DNA of 64,000 nucleotides from Bedellia somnulentella (taxonomy: Eukaryota; Arthropoda; Insecta; Lepidoptera; Bedelliidae): assembly GCA_963576735.1 (NCBI GenBank), contig OY755181.1:19081915-19145914 (forward strand), in the 5' to 3' direction. The position numbers and the translations under genes are program-made. Under the pieces are notes generated by a model. It searched no databases and was not told the origin of the DNA. It worked only from the letters and a program-made list of their open reading frames with translations. Below are positions 1-9,964 of this stretch, in pieces; the stretch's first letter is position 1, and every line of letters starts with the position of its first letter.

Positions 1-375
1 CATCTTCTAAATGTAACGAATACTTTTCTGAAAACCGCATCCAAATAGCTTAAGCCAAACGTGAGATAATCGCGGACCAACAGACATACATACAGGTCAA
101 ACACAGAACCTCCTTTCTTTTTTTGGTCAGTTAAGGCACTTGAACCTTCTCCTTAATGTAACGAATACTTTTCTGAAAACCGCATCCAAATAGCTTAAGC
201 CAAACTCGAGATAATCGCGGACCAACAGACATACACACAGGTCAAACACAGAACCTCCTTTCTTTTTTTGGTCGGTTAAGGCACTAAAACCTTCTCCTAA
301 ATGTAACGAATACGCGGACAATTATACATACATGCATACATACAAACAATCAAACTGAGAACCTCCTTTTTTGAA
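1..375. repeat. 145-bp tandem repeat, about 2.5 copies
   Basis: The block starting AATGTAACGAATAC recurs at 10, 155 and 300, a period of 145 bp. The copies are nearly identical and include the segments GCATCCAAATAGCTTAAGCC and AACCTCCTTTCTTTTTTTGG. No coding content is convincing. Later bases up to 375 diverge. It may be a fragment of a longer array continuing left of the window. Confidence 0.75.
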
Positions 376-706
376 GTCGGTTAATAAAATTGCATAGCAA
401 GCTACAAGACAACACACCCGACTCCAAATTGCTTCTCAAGGTAGTCAAAGAGCCTTGGGATTTATTGCCAAATGTAATGGGTTATTAATGGCAAAATGTA
501 ATGTAATGGGTCAGTGCTCTTCTATTCTAAGCCTATTGAGTCATTCATCACAAAGTATATTACTAAGCACACAGGACTAAGAAATCTTGCCAACCATATA
601 TTTAAATATATTATATAGCTGTTATTTATAGATACACTAACTTATAGGCATTACCAATGTATGCTATTACGTAAATAGTTCATGAGGCCCCAAATAAACA
701 TTTGCC

Positions 707-947
707 GTGTAGTGCCAGTTTAGAATATCATTATCACTTTCTACTCAAGGGCTGTTATAAGAAGCTAAAAGGGTATGGGGCCCTTTAAAGTAGTTTTTGG
801 GTGATGTGGTTGGAGACCCATCACCAACAATACTTCATTTCTACCATCTTGTTCCCTATCAACTTCCAAATGTGGCGGCTGAGTTTCTAGCTCTGTAGCT
901 CTCCTTTTTGGTATTTATGGCCATGAGTATGTGTATGTATGTAAATA
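707..947 (+). repeat. Family A interspersed repeat, divergent copy
   Basis: This is a diverged copy of the family seen cleanly at 1493-1745 and 20150-20395. Recognisable blocks in order are AGTGCCAGTTTAGAATA, a GGTTGGAGACCCATCACCAA block, CAACTTCCAAATGTGGC, and a terminal GTATGTATGTA run. Confidence 0.7.
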
Positions 948-1164
948 AATCTACATAATTCATGTCAAAATTGCTATATCATAATTTAGTTGTAGCATTT
1001 GTTTTTTATTCCTTATTTCAAAACTTTTTATAAAACTTGTCAAACTTAGGTTGAACTAATGAACTAGATAATGACATTCTCCTAAAGTGTAAGCTCATTT
1101 GTTCGCACAAATTATTGTATTTCTAATACAATGCTTTGTACTGCTTGTTATCAATAAGGAGAAC

Positions 1165-1358
1165 CTGTTTCTTCTGGTGTGTTTTCTACTAGGTTACTAA
1201 GTTTTGGAGTTTTTTAAGTATTAGTTAGTTAATGTAGTTGCAGATCCATTGCTGATCATCTTTTCCGACTCAACTGCCTAAAACAGTAACTTCCAATTCT
1301 AAAGCTTTAGCTACCCCTTTTTGAAATGTAAAGTCTTAAGTATATGTATTTATTTTAG
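1165..1358 (+). repeat. Family A repeat, highly degenerate
   Basis: Only scattered family A blocks remain, including TTTCTTCTGGTGTGT, CAGTAACTTCCAATTC and TTTAGCTACCCCTTTTTG. The stretch between this and the neighbouring copies shows no gene. Confidence 0.45.
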
Positions 1359-1492
1359 CTTCGGATTTATGGATATAAATGTTTTAATAAAAGTGCTACC
1401 TTTTACTGAAACTTAACGGTGAAAACAAAAAAGTTATCAGGTAAGAACCATTGACATCATTCGGTTTAACATTATTTTAAGTGAGTGTAATG

Positions 1493-1745
1493 CTGTATAG
1501 TGTCGGCTTAGAATAGCACTACCCCATTTCTTTCGGTGTGTGTACGTAAGAGGCGACCAACGGTATTAGGGGCTTTTAAGGGATTTTTGGGCGATGCGGT
1601 TGGAGACCCATCACCAACAACTTTTATTTTACCATCTTTTCCCCACATAACTTTCCAAAAGTGGCTGAGGAATTTCTAATTCCTTAGCTCTGGCTACCCC
1701 TTCTAGGGATTTACAGCCGTGAGTATATGTATGAATATGTATGTT
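1493..1745 (+). repeat. Family A interspersed repeat, near full length
   Basis: It runs from GTGTCGGCTTAGAATAGCAC to a TATATGTATG tail. Diagnostic blocks in order are TACGTAAGAGGCGAC, GATTTTTGGGCGATGCGGTT, GGAGACCCATCACCAACAAC, AAAAGTGGCTGAGGAATTTC, and CTACCCCTTCTAGGGATTTA. The family has no ORF and ends in a microsatellite. About 20 copies lie in the window in both orientations. Confidence 0.85.
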
Positions 1746-1942
1746 AAGTAAGTGTTTTATAAAAACGAGCCGAATATGAAAGATTTTCATTACAGGCGGT
1801 CGTGATACTAAATATTTAGATCTTAGTCGAATAATGTTATCAATAGGAGACTTTCAATATATGAATTATTGAAAACTAGAAACAATATCAATAGGAATCA
1901 TCTGTAAATAAACCACTGTCACTTTTTGGCGCCAAAACTTAC

Positions 1943-2058
1943 TTGTCAAGTTTAATCTTCTTGAGGGCTATTTCCTTTCCAGTAACTTTATCTATTGCCT
2001 TATAAACTACGCCATACGTTCCTTCGCCAATCTTCTCCACCCTACTATAATTTTCCAT
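1943..2058 (-). CDS. Cdk2: Cyclin-dependent kinase 2-like, first coding exon
   Basis: Read on the minus strand from the ATG at 2058, 116 bases encode 38 residues plus two bases of a split codon, then a GTAAGTT donor. The peptide begins [20 protein letters not shown] and carries the glycine-rich ATP-binding loop GEGTYG with the inhibitory-phosphorylation Thr-Tyr pair, then the kinase lysine in a LKKIKLD context. This is the N-lobe of the CDC2/CDK2 family, serine/threonine kinases that drive the cell cycle when bound to cyclins. MENY and ALKKI favour CDK2 over CDK1, which is usually MED or MDD with AMKKI. No later exon was found in 1-1942, so the rest is probably left of the window. It could be a lone retained exon, but the intact frame and perfect donor argue for a live gene. 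Confidence 0.82.
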
Positions 2059-2280
2059 TGTTAATACATCAGATCATCATTGTAAATACGAACTAATAAC
2101 TTTAAATACAAAACAATTTTACAGATTCTGTTGATCTGTTCTTGCTGTTGTTTTTTAATTGCAATGCTATCACACACAGAACAGAATACCTTATCTACAA
2201 TGCAAAAACTGCGCTTTACCACAGAGTTATACAACGATTGGTGAACAACAGGTAGATTGCGAGTATTTACTTATACTCAC

Positions 2281-2345
2281 GTGGTGTAGTGTCAGCTTAG
2301 AATAGCACTACCCCATTTCTTCTCTCTGTTGCCATACGAGTCCAC
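2281..2345 (+). repeat. Family A repeat, 5' fragment
   Basis: The block GTGTAGTGTCAGCTTAGAAT and the following CACTACCCCATTTCTTC match the left end of family A; the remainder is missing. It lies about 220 bases upstream of the kinase start codon on the opposite strand. Confidence 0.65.
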
Positions 2346-2811
2346 TAATGGTGTTCTGGTGAATACACGCGAACATTATTATATATTACATTATATACAT
2401 TTACTAAGCACTTTTAGTCTAAACGGCGTAAATGAGTCAGTCCGCATTTAGTTATCATTCGGCACGCGCCTATCAATTATAATTAGCATTAATTAGCCCT
2501 ATTTAAACCATTGTATTCAGTAATATATCATTATCAGAAAGGACTCATTAGTATCATTTAATTATCACTCGGCACTACCCCGCACATTTTTTTGGTCCAT
2601 TGAGCTAGCAGTGTGTACTCGCGTTACGGAAATTGACTCTTGTGATTCAGAGTGAACCAGTGCAAAGCAGTGAGAAGTGGTGTAGTGTATTATCATTATT
2701 ATCAAGTTTGTATCATAGCAACTAGGTTTGCAGTTGGCAGTTGACGAGCATCACTGAGTAAGGTCTTTAAATTACTTATCACTTGTCTCTATCATACTCA
2801 ATCATTTAAAA

Positions 2812-3124
2812 ATGGAAGATATTTATAGCGCACAAGCAGAGCTTTCTTCCTTCATGGAGAAGTTATATATCAACATGAAAAAGGACGTCCCGAGCGCAAA
2901 AGGTCAACAACATATTTTGACAGGAAAAGCGAAACATTGGAGTCGTACTGGGTTGAATATCAGAACAATCATAAAAAAACTATTGCAATATAAGGATAAA
3001 CAGCGCCCTTATTTCGCTCGTAAGGAATATGAAGTAGCTGAAATGCTGTATCGAGAGATTAAAAGCCATATAGGTAGAGAGTCGGCTCAACCATTACCTA
3101 AAACACCGAAACCTTACAATCAAA
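2812..3124 (+). pseudogene. LTR-retrotransposon gag-like N-terminal relic
   Basis: An open frame starts with a good Met and encodes about 104 charged, helix-rich residues (start MEDIYSAQAELSSF, later YEVAEMLYREIKSHI). The pattern resembles the N-terminal helical part of BEL/Pao or Ty3/gypsy Gag proteins, but no diagnostic motif such as a zinc knuckle is present. The frame runs into a family A repeat at about 3125, which replaces the rest. The upstream 2400-2800 could hold leader or LTR sequence, but no repeat partner was found. The assignment is tentative. Confidence 0.35.
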
Positions 3125-3310
3125 GTGAGGTTTGCCATGGTATTGGCCATTTAAGTGGCTGTTGGTGTTGGGTGATCACCACATCACCTACGATAGTTTA
3201 CGTTTACTATCTCTTCCCCAATTTATTTCAATAGGTGGCTGACGGATTCCTAATTCCGAGGCAATGGCAACCCCTATTTTGGACTCATAGCCGTGAGTGT
3301 ATATGTGAGT
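3125..3310 (+). repeat. Family A repeat, partial
   Basis: Blocks such as GTGTTGGGTGATCACCACAT, AGGTGGCTGACGGATTCCTA and ATAGCCGTGAGTGTATATGT match the right two thirds of family A. It interrupts the gag-like frame to its left. Confidence 0.6.
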
Positions 3311-4365
3311 ATGTTATACTCACGCCAATCATTCCCATTAAAGTAGAGGGCCGCAGTGTTGGGGCAAAGGTGCACGTACTATACTGTACCTAAGCTATAC
3401 CGAGTGGAGAGTTAAAAAGAGTCCTAACAATATGACCAAGCTGGAGGCTTATCCCATACAGTGTGTTATATAAATATATAAATAAATAGAAAATAAAAAT
3501 CATTTATTTGCCAATACATGAGTATAAATTGTGGTGTGCATAAAATAAAGGCCTATGCATGTACTGCCAATAAGGCGTGCAAATTTTTAAACATTAAAAT
3601 AAATTGATAAAATAAAAACATAATTAACATTTTGTAAGTCAAACGGCAACACATGTCAAAATATTATAAATTTTATTACAATTAAAAAGTCATGAAAAAT
3701 TAAAGAAGAGGGGGAAAACATAATAAAAGTTATTACAAAGTAAATCAAGGCAACACGTGTCAAAATATTATATAAACTCTGTTATTATTTCAATGTCATA
3801 AAAAAGGACACATAATTAAAATTTAAAAGTCAAATACATATTGCCGTTTTTAATAAAATCATCAATTGTATAGAAACAATGGAGAACACAAATGGGTCAA
3901 AATATCTGTACCAAATGCACTTGAAACTTTAGTTTATATCATTTATATTACAATCGTTTTTATTTCACGTCAATACATGCAGTATTTCAGCATGTAATGT
4001 AGCAGCGACCTCGAGAGGTTCAACCCCGTTTTCAAATCTTCAGATTTCGCGCGCTTTTTAATTTTACCTCATAACGCGTGAGCCGGCCGCTCACAGCCAC
4101 TGCGCGAAGTCGGTCCGTGGGAAAGGTGCGATTGTTTCATTATTTATTCCTTTTATATGCTTGTTTACAATAAAAAAAACTTAGATAATAGCTATTTTCG
4201 CCGACCCCTACGTGGATAACTGGGTGAAAGTTTGAGTTTTGAGAGTTGAATTTGTTACAAATACTTCCTGCCCGATAGCTGAAGTAACAATTATAAACCA
4301 CCTTTAGAAATTGAGAATAACTAAATGGCATAGAGGATTATTGTTGTTGGTGATTGTTTTATATT
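3311..4365. other. AT-rich stretch with weak internal duplication
   Basis: No gene is visible. The blocks GGCAACACATGTCAAAATATTATAAAT and GGCAACACGTGTCAAAATAT recur about 100 bases apart (near 3645 and 3750) in degenerate surroundings, so part of it is an old tandem duplication. A short GC-richer patch lies at about 4010-4120. Confidence 0.4.
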
Positions 4366-4460
4366 ATCGGTCTACTATCGGTACAGAATAGCACTACCTC
4401 GTTTCTTCACAAGGGTAATAAAATTTGAATGTTTTTGTTCATGAAAATCTCTTGTACATT
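4366..4460 (+). repeat. Family A fragment joined to family C tail
   Basis: The left part matches the start of family A (ACAGAATAGCACTACC then GTTTCTTC). It is followed by TTTGAATGTTTTTGTTCATG, the end sequence of family C read on the minus strand. These two fragments occupy the place where a 5' LTR of the adjacent gypsy element would be expected. Confidence 0.5.
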
Positions 4461-4466
4461 TTAATA

Positions 4467-4492
4467 TCCTGACGTGATCAGAAGGTTGCGTG
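4467..4492 (+). other. Primer-binding-site region with tRNA-Trp similarity
   Basis: Bases 4471-4478 (GACGTGAT) match the complement of the T-arm of eukaryotic tRNA-Trp, as expected for a primer-binding site. Bases 4476-4492 (GATCAGAAGGTTGCGTG) match the same tRNA in the sense direction, from the anticodon stem into the variable loop and T-stem. The comparison is to the tRNA-Trp sequence from memory. The full 18-base match to the tRNA 3' end is not present. Confidence 0.45.
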
Positions 4493-4552
4493 ATCCTGTC
4501 CTAGGAGATACGAAAACACAAATAAAGAAGCCTACCAACAAGGTGCTACAGT

Positions 4553-5386
4553 ATGGCCCAATCTGAACCGAGTCAACGAACCACGCCAGAACTATCGACA
4601 GTGACTGTCTCGTCTCGTCTTCCTGAATTCTGGTGCGATCAACCGCGCTTATGGTTCGTACAAATAGAAGCAATCTTGACACCTCAAAAACTTAGTGATG
4701 AAGCGAAATTTAATCTGGTGGTAACCAAACTCGGCAAAGATGTAATCAAGCAAGTCAGTGACATCCTGTTAACGCCACCAGCGACTAAAAAATATGAAGC
4801 CTTGAAAACAAGACTCTTAACTGTTTACGAGGAATCGGAAAATAGACAACTGCAAAAATTATTGAGCGAAATTGAACTCGGTGATCAGAAACCGTCACAT
4901 TTGCTACGCAATATGCGCGATTTGGCCAGGAGCAAGATTCCAGATGAAACTCTGAACATAATGTGGCAAGGACACCTTCCATCATCAATTCGTGCTGTTC
5001 TCGCCTTGAGCGAGGTGAAAGATTTAGAGCACTTAGCAGCGATCGCTGATAAAATTATGGAAAATACTCGACCTCTCCATGTTACAGAAGTCTCCTCCTG
5101 CAGCAAGAATACCAGTAGATCTGATGAATTTACAGCGCTACAAGCACAAATAGCACAACTAAATCTGCAGGTCATGGAATTACAGAGATCAAGACCTAGA
5201 CAAAGGAATTTTAATGATTTTCGGCGCTACCATAGTCGATCTGTTTCGAGAGGCCGTAAGGTGAATCATGCCGTATCAAATGACACTGGCAGACTTTGTT
5301 ATTATCATCGTCGATTTCGCCATAGAGCTAATAAATGTACAGATCCGTGCTCCTGGAAGAAAATAGCAGACCATTCGGAAAACTAA
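4553..5386 (+). CDS. gag: Ty3/gypsy Gag polyprotein
   Basis: The 277-residue frame starts at the first ATG after the primer region. It forms the particle that packages element RNA. The N-terminal 180 residues are a capsid-like helical region (WFVQIEAI near residue 34; [16 protein letters not shown] near 109), as seen in insect gypsy Gags such as the CsRn1 group. Near residue 245 lies [18 protein letters not shown], an unusual C-H-C-C cluster instead of the common CCHC knuckle. The preceding stretch is Arg-rich. The last 52 bases overlap pol, which is in the -1 frame, so pol is probably made as a Gag-Pol fusion by frameshifting. No break is seen. Confidence 0.85.
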   Translation: MAQSEPSQRTTPELSTVTVSSRLPEFWCDQPRLWFVQIEAILTPQKLSDEAKFNLVVTKLGKDVIKQVSDILLTPPATKKYEALKTRLLTVYEESENRQLQKLLSEIELGDQKPSHLLRNMRDLARSKIPDETLNIMWQGHLPSSIRAVLALSEVKDLEHLAAIADKIMENTRPLHVTEVSSCSKNTSRSDEFTALQAQIAQLNLQVMELQRSRPRQRNFNDFRRYHSRSVSRGRKVNHAVSNDTGRLCYYHRRFRHRANKCTDPCSWKKIADHSEN

Positions 5387-8385
5387 AATCGGTGCAGCCA
5401 GTGGCGGATGTCTGCACCATCTCCCCTTCTCATCGCCTCTGCGTGACCGACTCAAACAGTGGTCTACGTTTTTTGGTGGATACGGGAGCTAATGTCTCAG
5501 TACTACCGGCTACTAAGAAATCATTTAGAAACGACTCAAGTGATGGATACAAATTATACGCTGCAAACGGCACGGAAATAAGAACGTACGGAACTAAAAA
5601 CCTAGTACTAAATTTAAAATTACGAAGACCGTATTTATGGACATTTATTTTGGCAGACGTAAAACAACCAATCCTGGGAGCTGATTTCCTCAGTCATCAT
5701 AAACTTTTGGTAGACATAAACGGGAGAAAGATCATCGACGCAGTGACTAATCTAAATGTTATTGGATCTATAGTCAATTACGAATACGTGAACATCAAAA
5801 CAATTGACGTGACAAATTCTTACTATGATTTGTTATCAGCTTATCCCGACATTACGAAACCTGTGTGCTATAAAGACACCCCAAAACATAATGTTGTGCA
5901 TCACATCGAGACTACCGGATCACCCGTATTTGCACGTTCACGGCCGCTTCCCCCAGACAAATACGCCAAGGTAAAAAAGGAATTTGATTACATGCAGCAA
6001 ATCGGTATTTGTCGACCTTCTAAGAGTTGCTGGGCAAGCCCACTACACGTCGTGCTTAAGAAGAACGGTGAATTGCGACCCTGTGGTGATTATCGCAATT
6101 TAAACTCAATAACGAAGCCAGACAGATATCCAATTCCAAGAATCCACGATTTCCAATACCTCTTGGCAGGGAAAAAGATATTCTCACGCATAGATCTTCA
6201 GCGAGCTTACCATTTTGTGCCAGTTGCTCCGGAGGATATCGAGAAGACGGCAATCATCACGCCCTTCGGACTGTATGAATTTCCGAGAATGACATTTGGC
6301 TTACGTAATGCTAGTCAAACCTTTCAGCGTTTCATGAATAACGTCGTATACCACGGGCTGAACTTTCTGTTTAATTTTGTAGACGATACCATAATTGCTT
6401 CGGATTCAGAAGCTGAGCACCGTTTACACCTAAACATCGTTTTCGAACGCCTGAACCAGCATGGTGTGACTATAAACTTAGCGAAATGTGAATTCGGTAA
6501 GGAAGAAATTGACTTTCTGGGATATCACGTCTCAAACAAAGGAATACAACCATTGGAAGACCGCGTCAAAGCTTTAGCTGAATACCCCAAACCCGAAACA
6601 GTAGAACAGCTAAGAAGATTTTTGGGTATGATTAACTTCTACAGAAGTCATTTACCTAAAGCAGCCAAATATCAAGAACCTTTGAATTTATATTTACACA
6701 ACAAAAAGCGGAAAGATAAATCGCGCATTTCGTGGACTGAAGAAGCCGAAAATGCTTTCACTCTGTGCAAGAATAGCCTCCGTGAAGCTGCGTTACTGGC
6801 TCATCCCGTAGCTGGAGCCCCTTTGGCTTTAGTGACTGATGCCTCAAACACATGTGCGGGAGCCGTACTGGAAGAAAAAGTAGGCAAAAGTTGGCAGCCA
6901 CTAAGTTTTTTCTCATGTAAGTTCAGTGAAGCCCAAAAACGGTATTCTGCCTACGACAGGGAATTGCTGGCTATTTACATGGCCACCAAACATTTTCGAA
7001 ACATGATAGAAGGCCAAAATGTTACCGTGTTTACTGACCACAAGCCACTGGTATACGCGCTTAACAAGAAAACAACTTCTACGGATACCCCGCGAAGGCT
7101 GAGACACCTGGATTTCATCAGCCAGTTTTGTACTTCAATTCAACACATTCAAGGCTCCGAAAATAAAGTCGCTGATGCATTGTCGCGAATTGAACAAATA
7201 GACATGCCTTCTCCTATGAATTACGAAGAATTATCCAAATTTCAAAAAGAAGATGAAGAATTAAAATTAATGCAAAAATCCAAGAATTTAAAATTCAAAA
7301 CAATTACTTATCCAAACTCTAACATGCCTATTTACTGTGAGATATCAAAAGAATCGGCACGACCATATTTGCCAGAGCAGTTTCGTGTAGCAGTCTTCAA
7401 AACCATACATGGAATTAGTCATCCGGGCACAAGAGCTACTAGGAAAATGATCGGAAATAGATATTTCTGGAAGTCAATGAACAAGGATATAAACGATTGG
7501 ACACGATCATGTTTGGATTGTCAAAAATCTAAGATACAAAGACACACAATTTCACCTCTCGGTTCATTTCCAACAAGTGAACGTTTTCAACACTTGCACA
7601 TTGACATTGTGGGTCCTTTATCGTACTGTCAAGGATACAAATATTTGCTCACAATGATAGATCGAGCTACAAATTGGCCTGAAGCCATACCTCTGCAAGA
7701 TATCACAGCTGAGTCAGTGGCAGAGGGAGTTTACAATCAGTGGATTACGAGGTTTGGATGTCCGTTGAGAATTACCACTGATCAAGGACGTCAATTTGAG
7801 TCACATTTATTCACCAACCTGACAAGATGCATGGGCATCAAGAAAATCCACACAACAGCATATCACCCTCAGGCAAATGGAAAAATTGAAAGATGGCACA
7901 GGACCCTAAAGGCAGCTTTAATGTCGCGTGGAAACACAGAAAACTGGGTTACCGAACTGCCCACAGTCCTCTTAGGATTAAGGGCAAGTCTCCGCGACGA
8001 CACTGAAACATCAGCAGCAGAACTTGTGTACGGAACCCCCATAAAGCTTCCCGGTGATTTCTTTGAGCCGACAACGCAGAAGATTCCAGATAGCGATACA
8101 TTTCTCCAGAATCTGAGGAAACGCATACGAATGTACTCAGCAGTTCCAAGAAAACCATACCATCAGAGAAACATGTTCATCCATCCTGAATTAAAAACGT
8201 GTACATACGTATTTGTACGCTGCGACCACACTACAAGACCTTTGACCCCACCCTATTCTGGACCCTACAAAGTCATAAAACGGGACGATAAAACTTTTGA
8301 TATAAAGTTTTCGGACAAAACCAGAACAGTATCAATTGACCGTTTGAAACCTGCATTTTTAATACACAGTGATACTGAAATTTAA
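5335..8385 (+). CDS. pol: Ty3/gypsy Pol polyprotein (PR-RT-RNase H-IN)
   Basis: This 1016-residue frame is open throughout. The aspartic protease has DTG at residues 49-51. Reverse transcriptase follows, with [15 protein letters not shown] and the catalytic FVDD near residues 348-351. RNase H starts around LVTDAS (Asp near 502) and includes YDRELLAIY. The integrase has an HHCC zinc module (H-x3-H in HGISH, then C-L-D-C), then the DDE triad in [17 protein letters not shown] and [10 protein letters not shown]-terminal GPYKV module precedes the end. The length is normal for a gypsy Pol. The first ATG is probably not the real start; entry is expected by -1 frameshifting from gag. Confidence 0.93.
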   Translation: MYRSVLLEENSRPFGKLKSVQPVADVCTISPSHRLCVTDSNSGLRFLVDTGANVSVLPATKKSFRNDSSDGYKLYAANGTEIRTYGTKNLVLNLKLRRPYLWTFILADVKQPILGADFLSHHKLLVDINGRKIIDAVTNLNVIGSIVNYEYVNIKTIDVTNSYYDLLSAYPDITKPVCYKDTPKHNVVHHIETTGSPVFARSRPLPPDKYAKVKKEFDYMQQIGICRPSKSCWASPLHVVLKKNGELRPCGDYRNLNSITKPDRYPIPRIHDFQYLLAGKKIFSRIDLQRAYHFVPVAPEDIEKTAIITPFGLYEFPRMTFGLRNASQTFQRFMNNVVYHGLNFLFNFVDDTIIASDSEAEHRLHLNIVFERLNQHGVTINLAKCEFGKEEIDFLGYHVSNKGIQPLEDRVKALAEYPKPETVEQLRRFLGMINFYRSHLPKAAKYQEPLNLYLHNKKRKDKSRISWTEEAENAFTLCKNSLREAALLAHPVAGAPLALVTDASNTCAGAVLEEKVGKSWQPLSFFSCKFSEAQKRYSAYDRELLAIYMATKHFRNMIEGQNVTVFTDHKPLVYALNKKTTSTDTPRRLRHLDFISQFCTSIQHIQGSENKVADALSRIEQIDMPSPMNYEELSKFQKEDEELKLMQKSKNLKFKTITYPNSNMPIYCEISKESARPYLPEQFRVAVFKTIHGISHPGTRATRKMIGNRYFWKSMNKDINDWTRSCLDCQKSKIQRHTISPLGSFPTSERFQHLHIDIVGPLSYCQGYKYLLTMIDRATNWPEAIPLQDITAESVAEGVYNQWITRFGCPLRITTDQGRQFESHLFTNLTRCMGIKKIHTTAYHPQANGKIERWHRTLKAALMSRGNTENWVTELPTVLLGLRASLRDDTETSAAELVYGTPIKLPGDFFEPTTQKIPDSDTFLQNLRKRIRMYSAVPRKPYHQRNMFIHPELKTCTYVFVRCDHTTRPLTPPYSGPYKVIKRDDKTFDIKFSDKTRTVSIDRLKPAFLIHSDTEI

Positions 8386-8592
8386 TCATCACAAACAAAA
8401 AAGGTAGAAATATTTAGATCAAGCAAAGATCCGAACACGGGTAACAAAGATGGTAACGAAAAACAAAACAGTCCGTTACGAACACGATCCGGACGCCTTA
8501 TTAAGAGGACAGTGTGGTTCAACAATTGAAATTTCGATTCATTACCACTTTGTCACCAGGAGAAAATACTTACTGCAATAAAAATCCTAAAG

Positions 8593-8835
8593 ATGGGAAA
8601 AACTCAGAGTCGCGAAGAAGTCATCATCGCGCAAAATGGAGCAGGAAATTCGGCTAGCTCTAACTTGCTCCATGAAATCACCCATAGCAAGCTAGACCTC
8701 ATACTACTGATTATATTCGGAATAGCATTCATAGCAACATGCTATTTTATTGGCAAATGCTGTAAAAGGAAATACTCAGCATTTCTCCAAAGAGAACTAC
8801 AAGGATCACAGGCTAGCCGCCCGCCGTCTCAATGA
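8593..8835 (+). CDS. Small N-acylation-motif membrane protein of the gypsy element
   Basis: This 80-residue frame starts MGKTQSREEV, with Gly2 and Ser6 fitting an N-myristoylation signal. Residues about 34-53 form one hydrophobic segment (LDLILLIIFGIAFIATCYFI), followed by GKCCKRK, a basic stretch with two cysteines that could be palmitoylated. The C-terminus is polar. It sits where env-like ORFs occur in other gypsy elements, 207 bases after pol, but it is far too short for an envelope protein and has no signal peptide. I do not recognise its function; a particle-membrane association role is inference only. Confidence 0.6.
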   Translation: MGKTQSREEVIIAQNGAGNSASSNLLHEITHSKLDLILLIIFGIAFIATCYFIGKCCKRKYSAFLQRELQGSQASRPPSQ

Positions 8836-9108
8836 TGGCAATCGCCCCTCACCGGTATACTCTGTTAACTAGCCCAAGGAGGGAAGAAAAAGTTAAAATT
8901 TCAGCAAAAGTGATAGTTAATTAAAGTGCAGTGAAGTGAAGTGAATATATATTACCCATATATAATGGTAAAATAACGTAATACTAAATTAATTATTTTA
9001 TTATTTACTTAAAGTAAAATGTATACTTTATTTTTATTTTTAAAGCTAAGAGTGTCTCCTTTAATTTTACTTTGTACAATTATTTTTAAATTTCTTTAAA
9101 ATTTTTTT

Positions 9109-9120
9109 TTGGAAGGGAAG
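9109..9120 (+). other. Polypurine tract of the gypsy element
   Basis: A T-run is followed by GGAAGGGAAG immediately before a TGGTG LTR start. This is the expected position and composition of the plus-strand primer. Confidence 0.65.
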
Positions 9121-9371
9121 TGGTGTTTTACTATGTACTCATTAGTCATTCGTCACGAAAATCTAGGACAGACTTACATCATGTTTTATGCACTCGGCAC
9201 CACTCCTTATTTGTATGTGTAATTAATTTATCTTAGATACTAGATTTTAACAAACGACACTTCTGCACCAACCTTTGTAAAGTACGGTTCACCTGAGAAT
9301 AAATACAGTTCCACATTTTGAGTGTTTATCTTCTATCACCAAGTTAGCCACTTAGCACCTACGCATTAACA
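9121..9371 (+). repeat. 3' LTR of the gypsy element
   Basis: The 251-bp segment starts TGGTGTTTTAC directly after the polypurine tract and ends CGCATTAACA, giving TG...CA termini. It holds GAGAATAAATAC, a polyadenylation signal, near 9298. No second copy was found upstream of gag, so the LTR call rests on position and signals, and the right end is approximate. Confidence 0.6.
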
Positions 9372-9499
9372 TCCGCCAAACTAATATAACTATCTTATAT
9401 ATAATACATATTACTAATAAATAAAGGAAAGTATTTTTTTTCGTTCGTTTTTTGTTCCCCGCTGGTGAAGAAATATTTTCTTTCCTTTGTTTATCATAT

Positions 9500-9700
9500 C
9501 AGTAAGGGTAATAAAAGGTGACTTTGAATATTAGGCGCTTTTTTCTAGGAGAAAATTAGACGATGTGGCGGAGACTCATCGCCAATCACCAACAACCTTT
9601 ATTGTTCAATCTTTTCCTCACTCAAGTTCCAAAAGTAGCTAACAAATTCCTAATTCTGAAGCTTTGGCAACCTTTTTTCAGTTTAATAGTCGTGTTTATA
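9500..9700 (+). repeat. Family A repeat, degenerate
   Basis: Blocks include GACGATGTGGCGGAGACTCATCGCC, TTCCAAAAGTAGCTAAC and TAGTCGTGTTTATA, about 75% like the cleaner copies. Confidence 0.55.
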
Positions 9701-9714
9701 TTTTTATATTAAAG

Positions 9715-9945
9715 TGGCCGTGTACTGTCGGCTTAGAATAGCACTACCCTGTTTCTTCCGGTGGGTGTACGTAAGATGTGACTAACGATGTTGGGGCTTT
9801 TATGGTATATTTTCTTTTAAGAAACTTTATTTCACCATCTTTTCCCCACGCAACTTCCAAAAGTAGCTGAGGAATTCCTAATTCCCTAGCTCTGGTTACC
9901 CCTTCAAGGGATTTATGGCTATAGTCTCGTATAATAGGTAATAAT
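9715..9945 (+). repeat. Family A repeat
   Basis: It starts at the TGTACTGTCGGCTTAGAATA block and proceeds through GTGGGTGTACGTAAGATGTG, CAACTTCCAAAAGTAGCTGA and CCCCTTCAAGGGATTTATGG. The middle is shortened: the GATGCGG / CCATCACC blocks are missing. Confidence 0.7.
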
Positions 9946-9964
9946 AATAGGCACATAAAAAAAA

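Larger units (their letters stand above)
4461..9371 (+). mobile_element. Ty3/gypsy LTR retrotransposon, CsRn1/Kabuki-like
   Basis: The element carries, in order, a primer-site-like segment, gag (4553-5386), pol (5335-8385), a small membrane-protein ORF (8593-8835), a polypurine tract and a 3' LTR. Pol order is protease, reverse transcriptase, RNase H, integrase, the Ty3/gypsy order. The Gag C-x2-H-x9-C-x4-C cluster and a tRNA-Trp-like primer region fit the CsRn1/Kabuki group. All three frames are uninterrupted, but no 5' LTR is visible; unrelated repeat fragments abut the primer site. It therefore looks coding-competent but unable to complete a normal replication cycle. Confidence 0.85.

Noticed and set aside
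1..375. Possible CRISPR-like array from regularly spaced repeats
   Set aside because: The whole 145-bp unit repeats, with no unique spacers, and the sequence is an animal genome.
2360..2810. 5' LTR of a second LTR element ahead of the gag-like relic
   Set aside because: No partner repeat, polypurine tract or clear TG...CA ends were found.
8593..8835. Envelope gene of a gypsy-type retrovirus
   Set aside because: 80 residues, no signal peptide, cleavage site or fusion peptide; kept as a small membrane ORF of unknown role.
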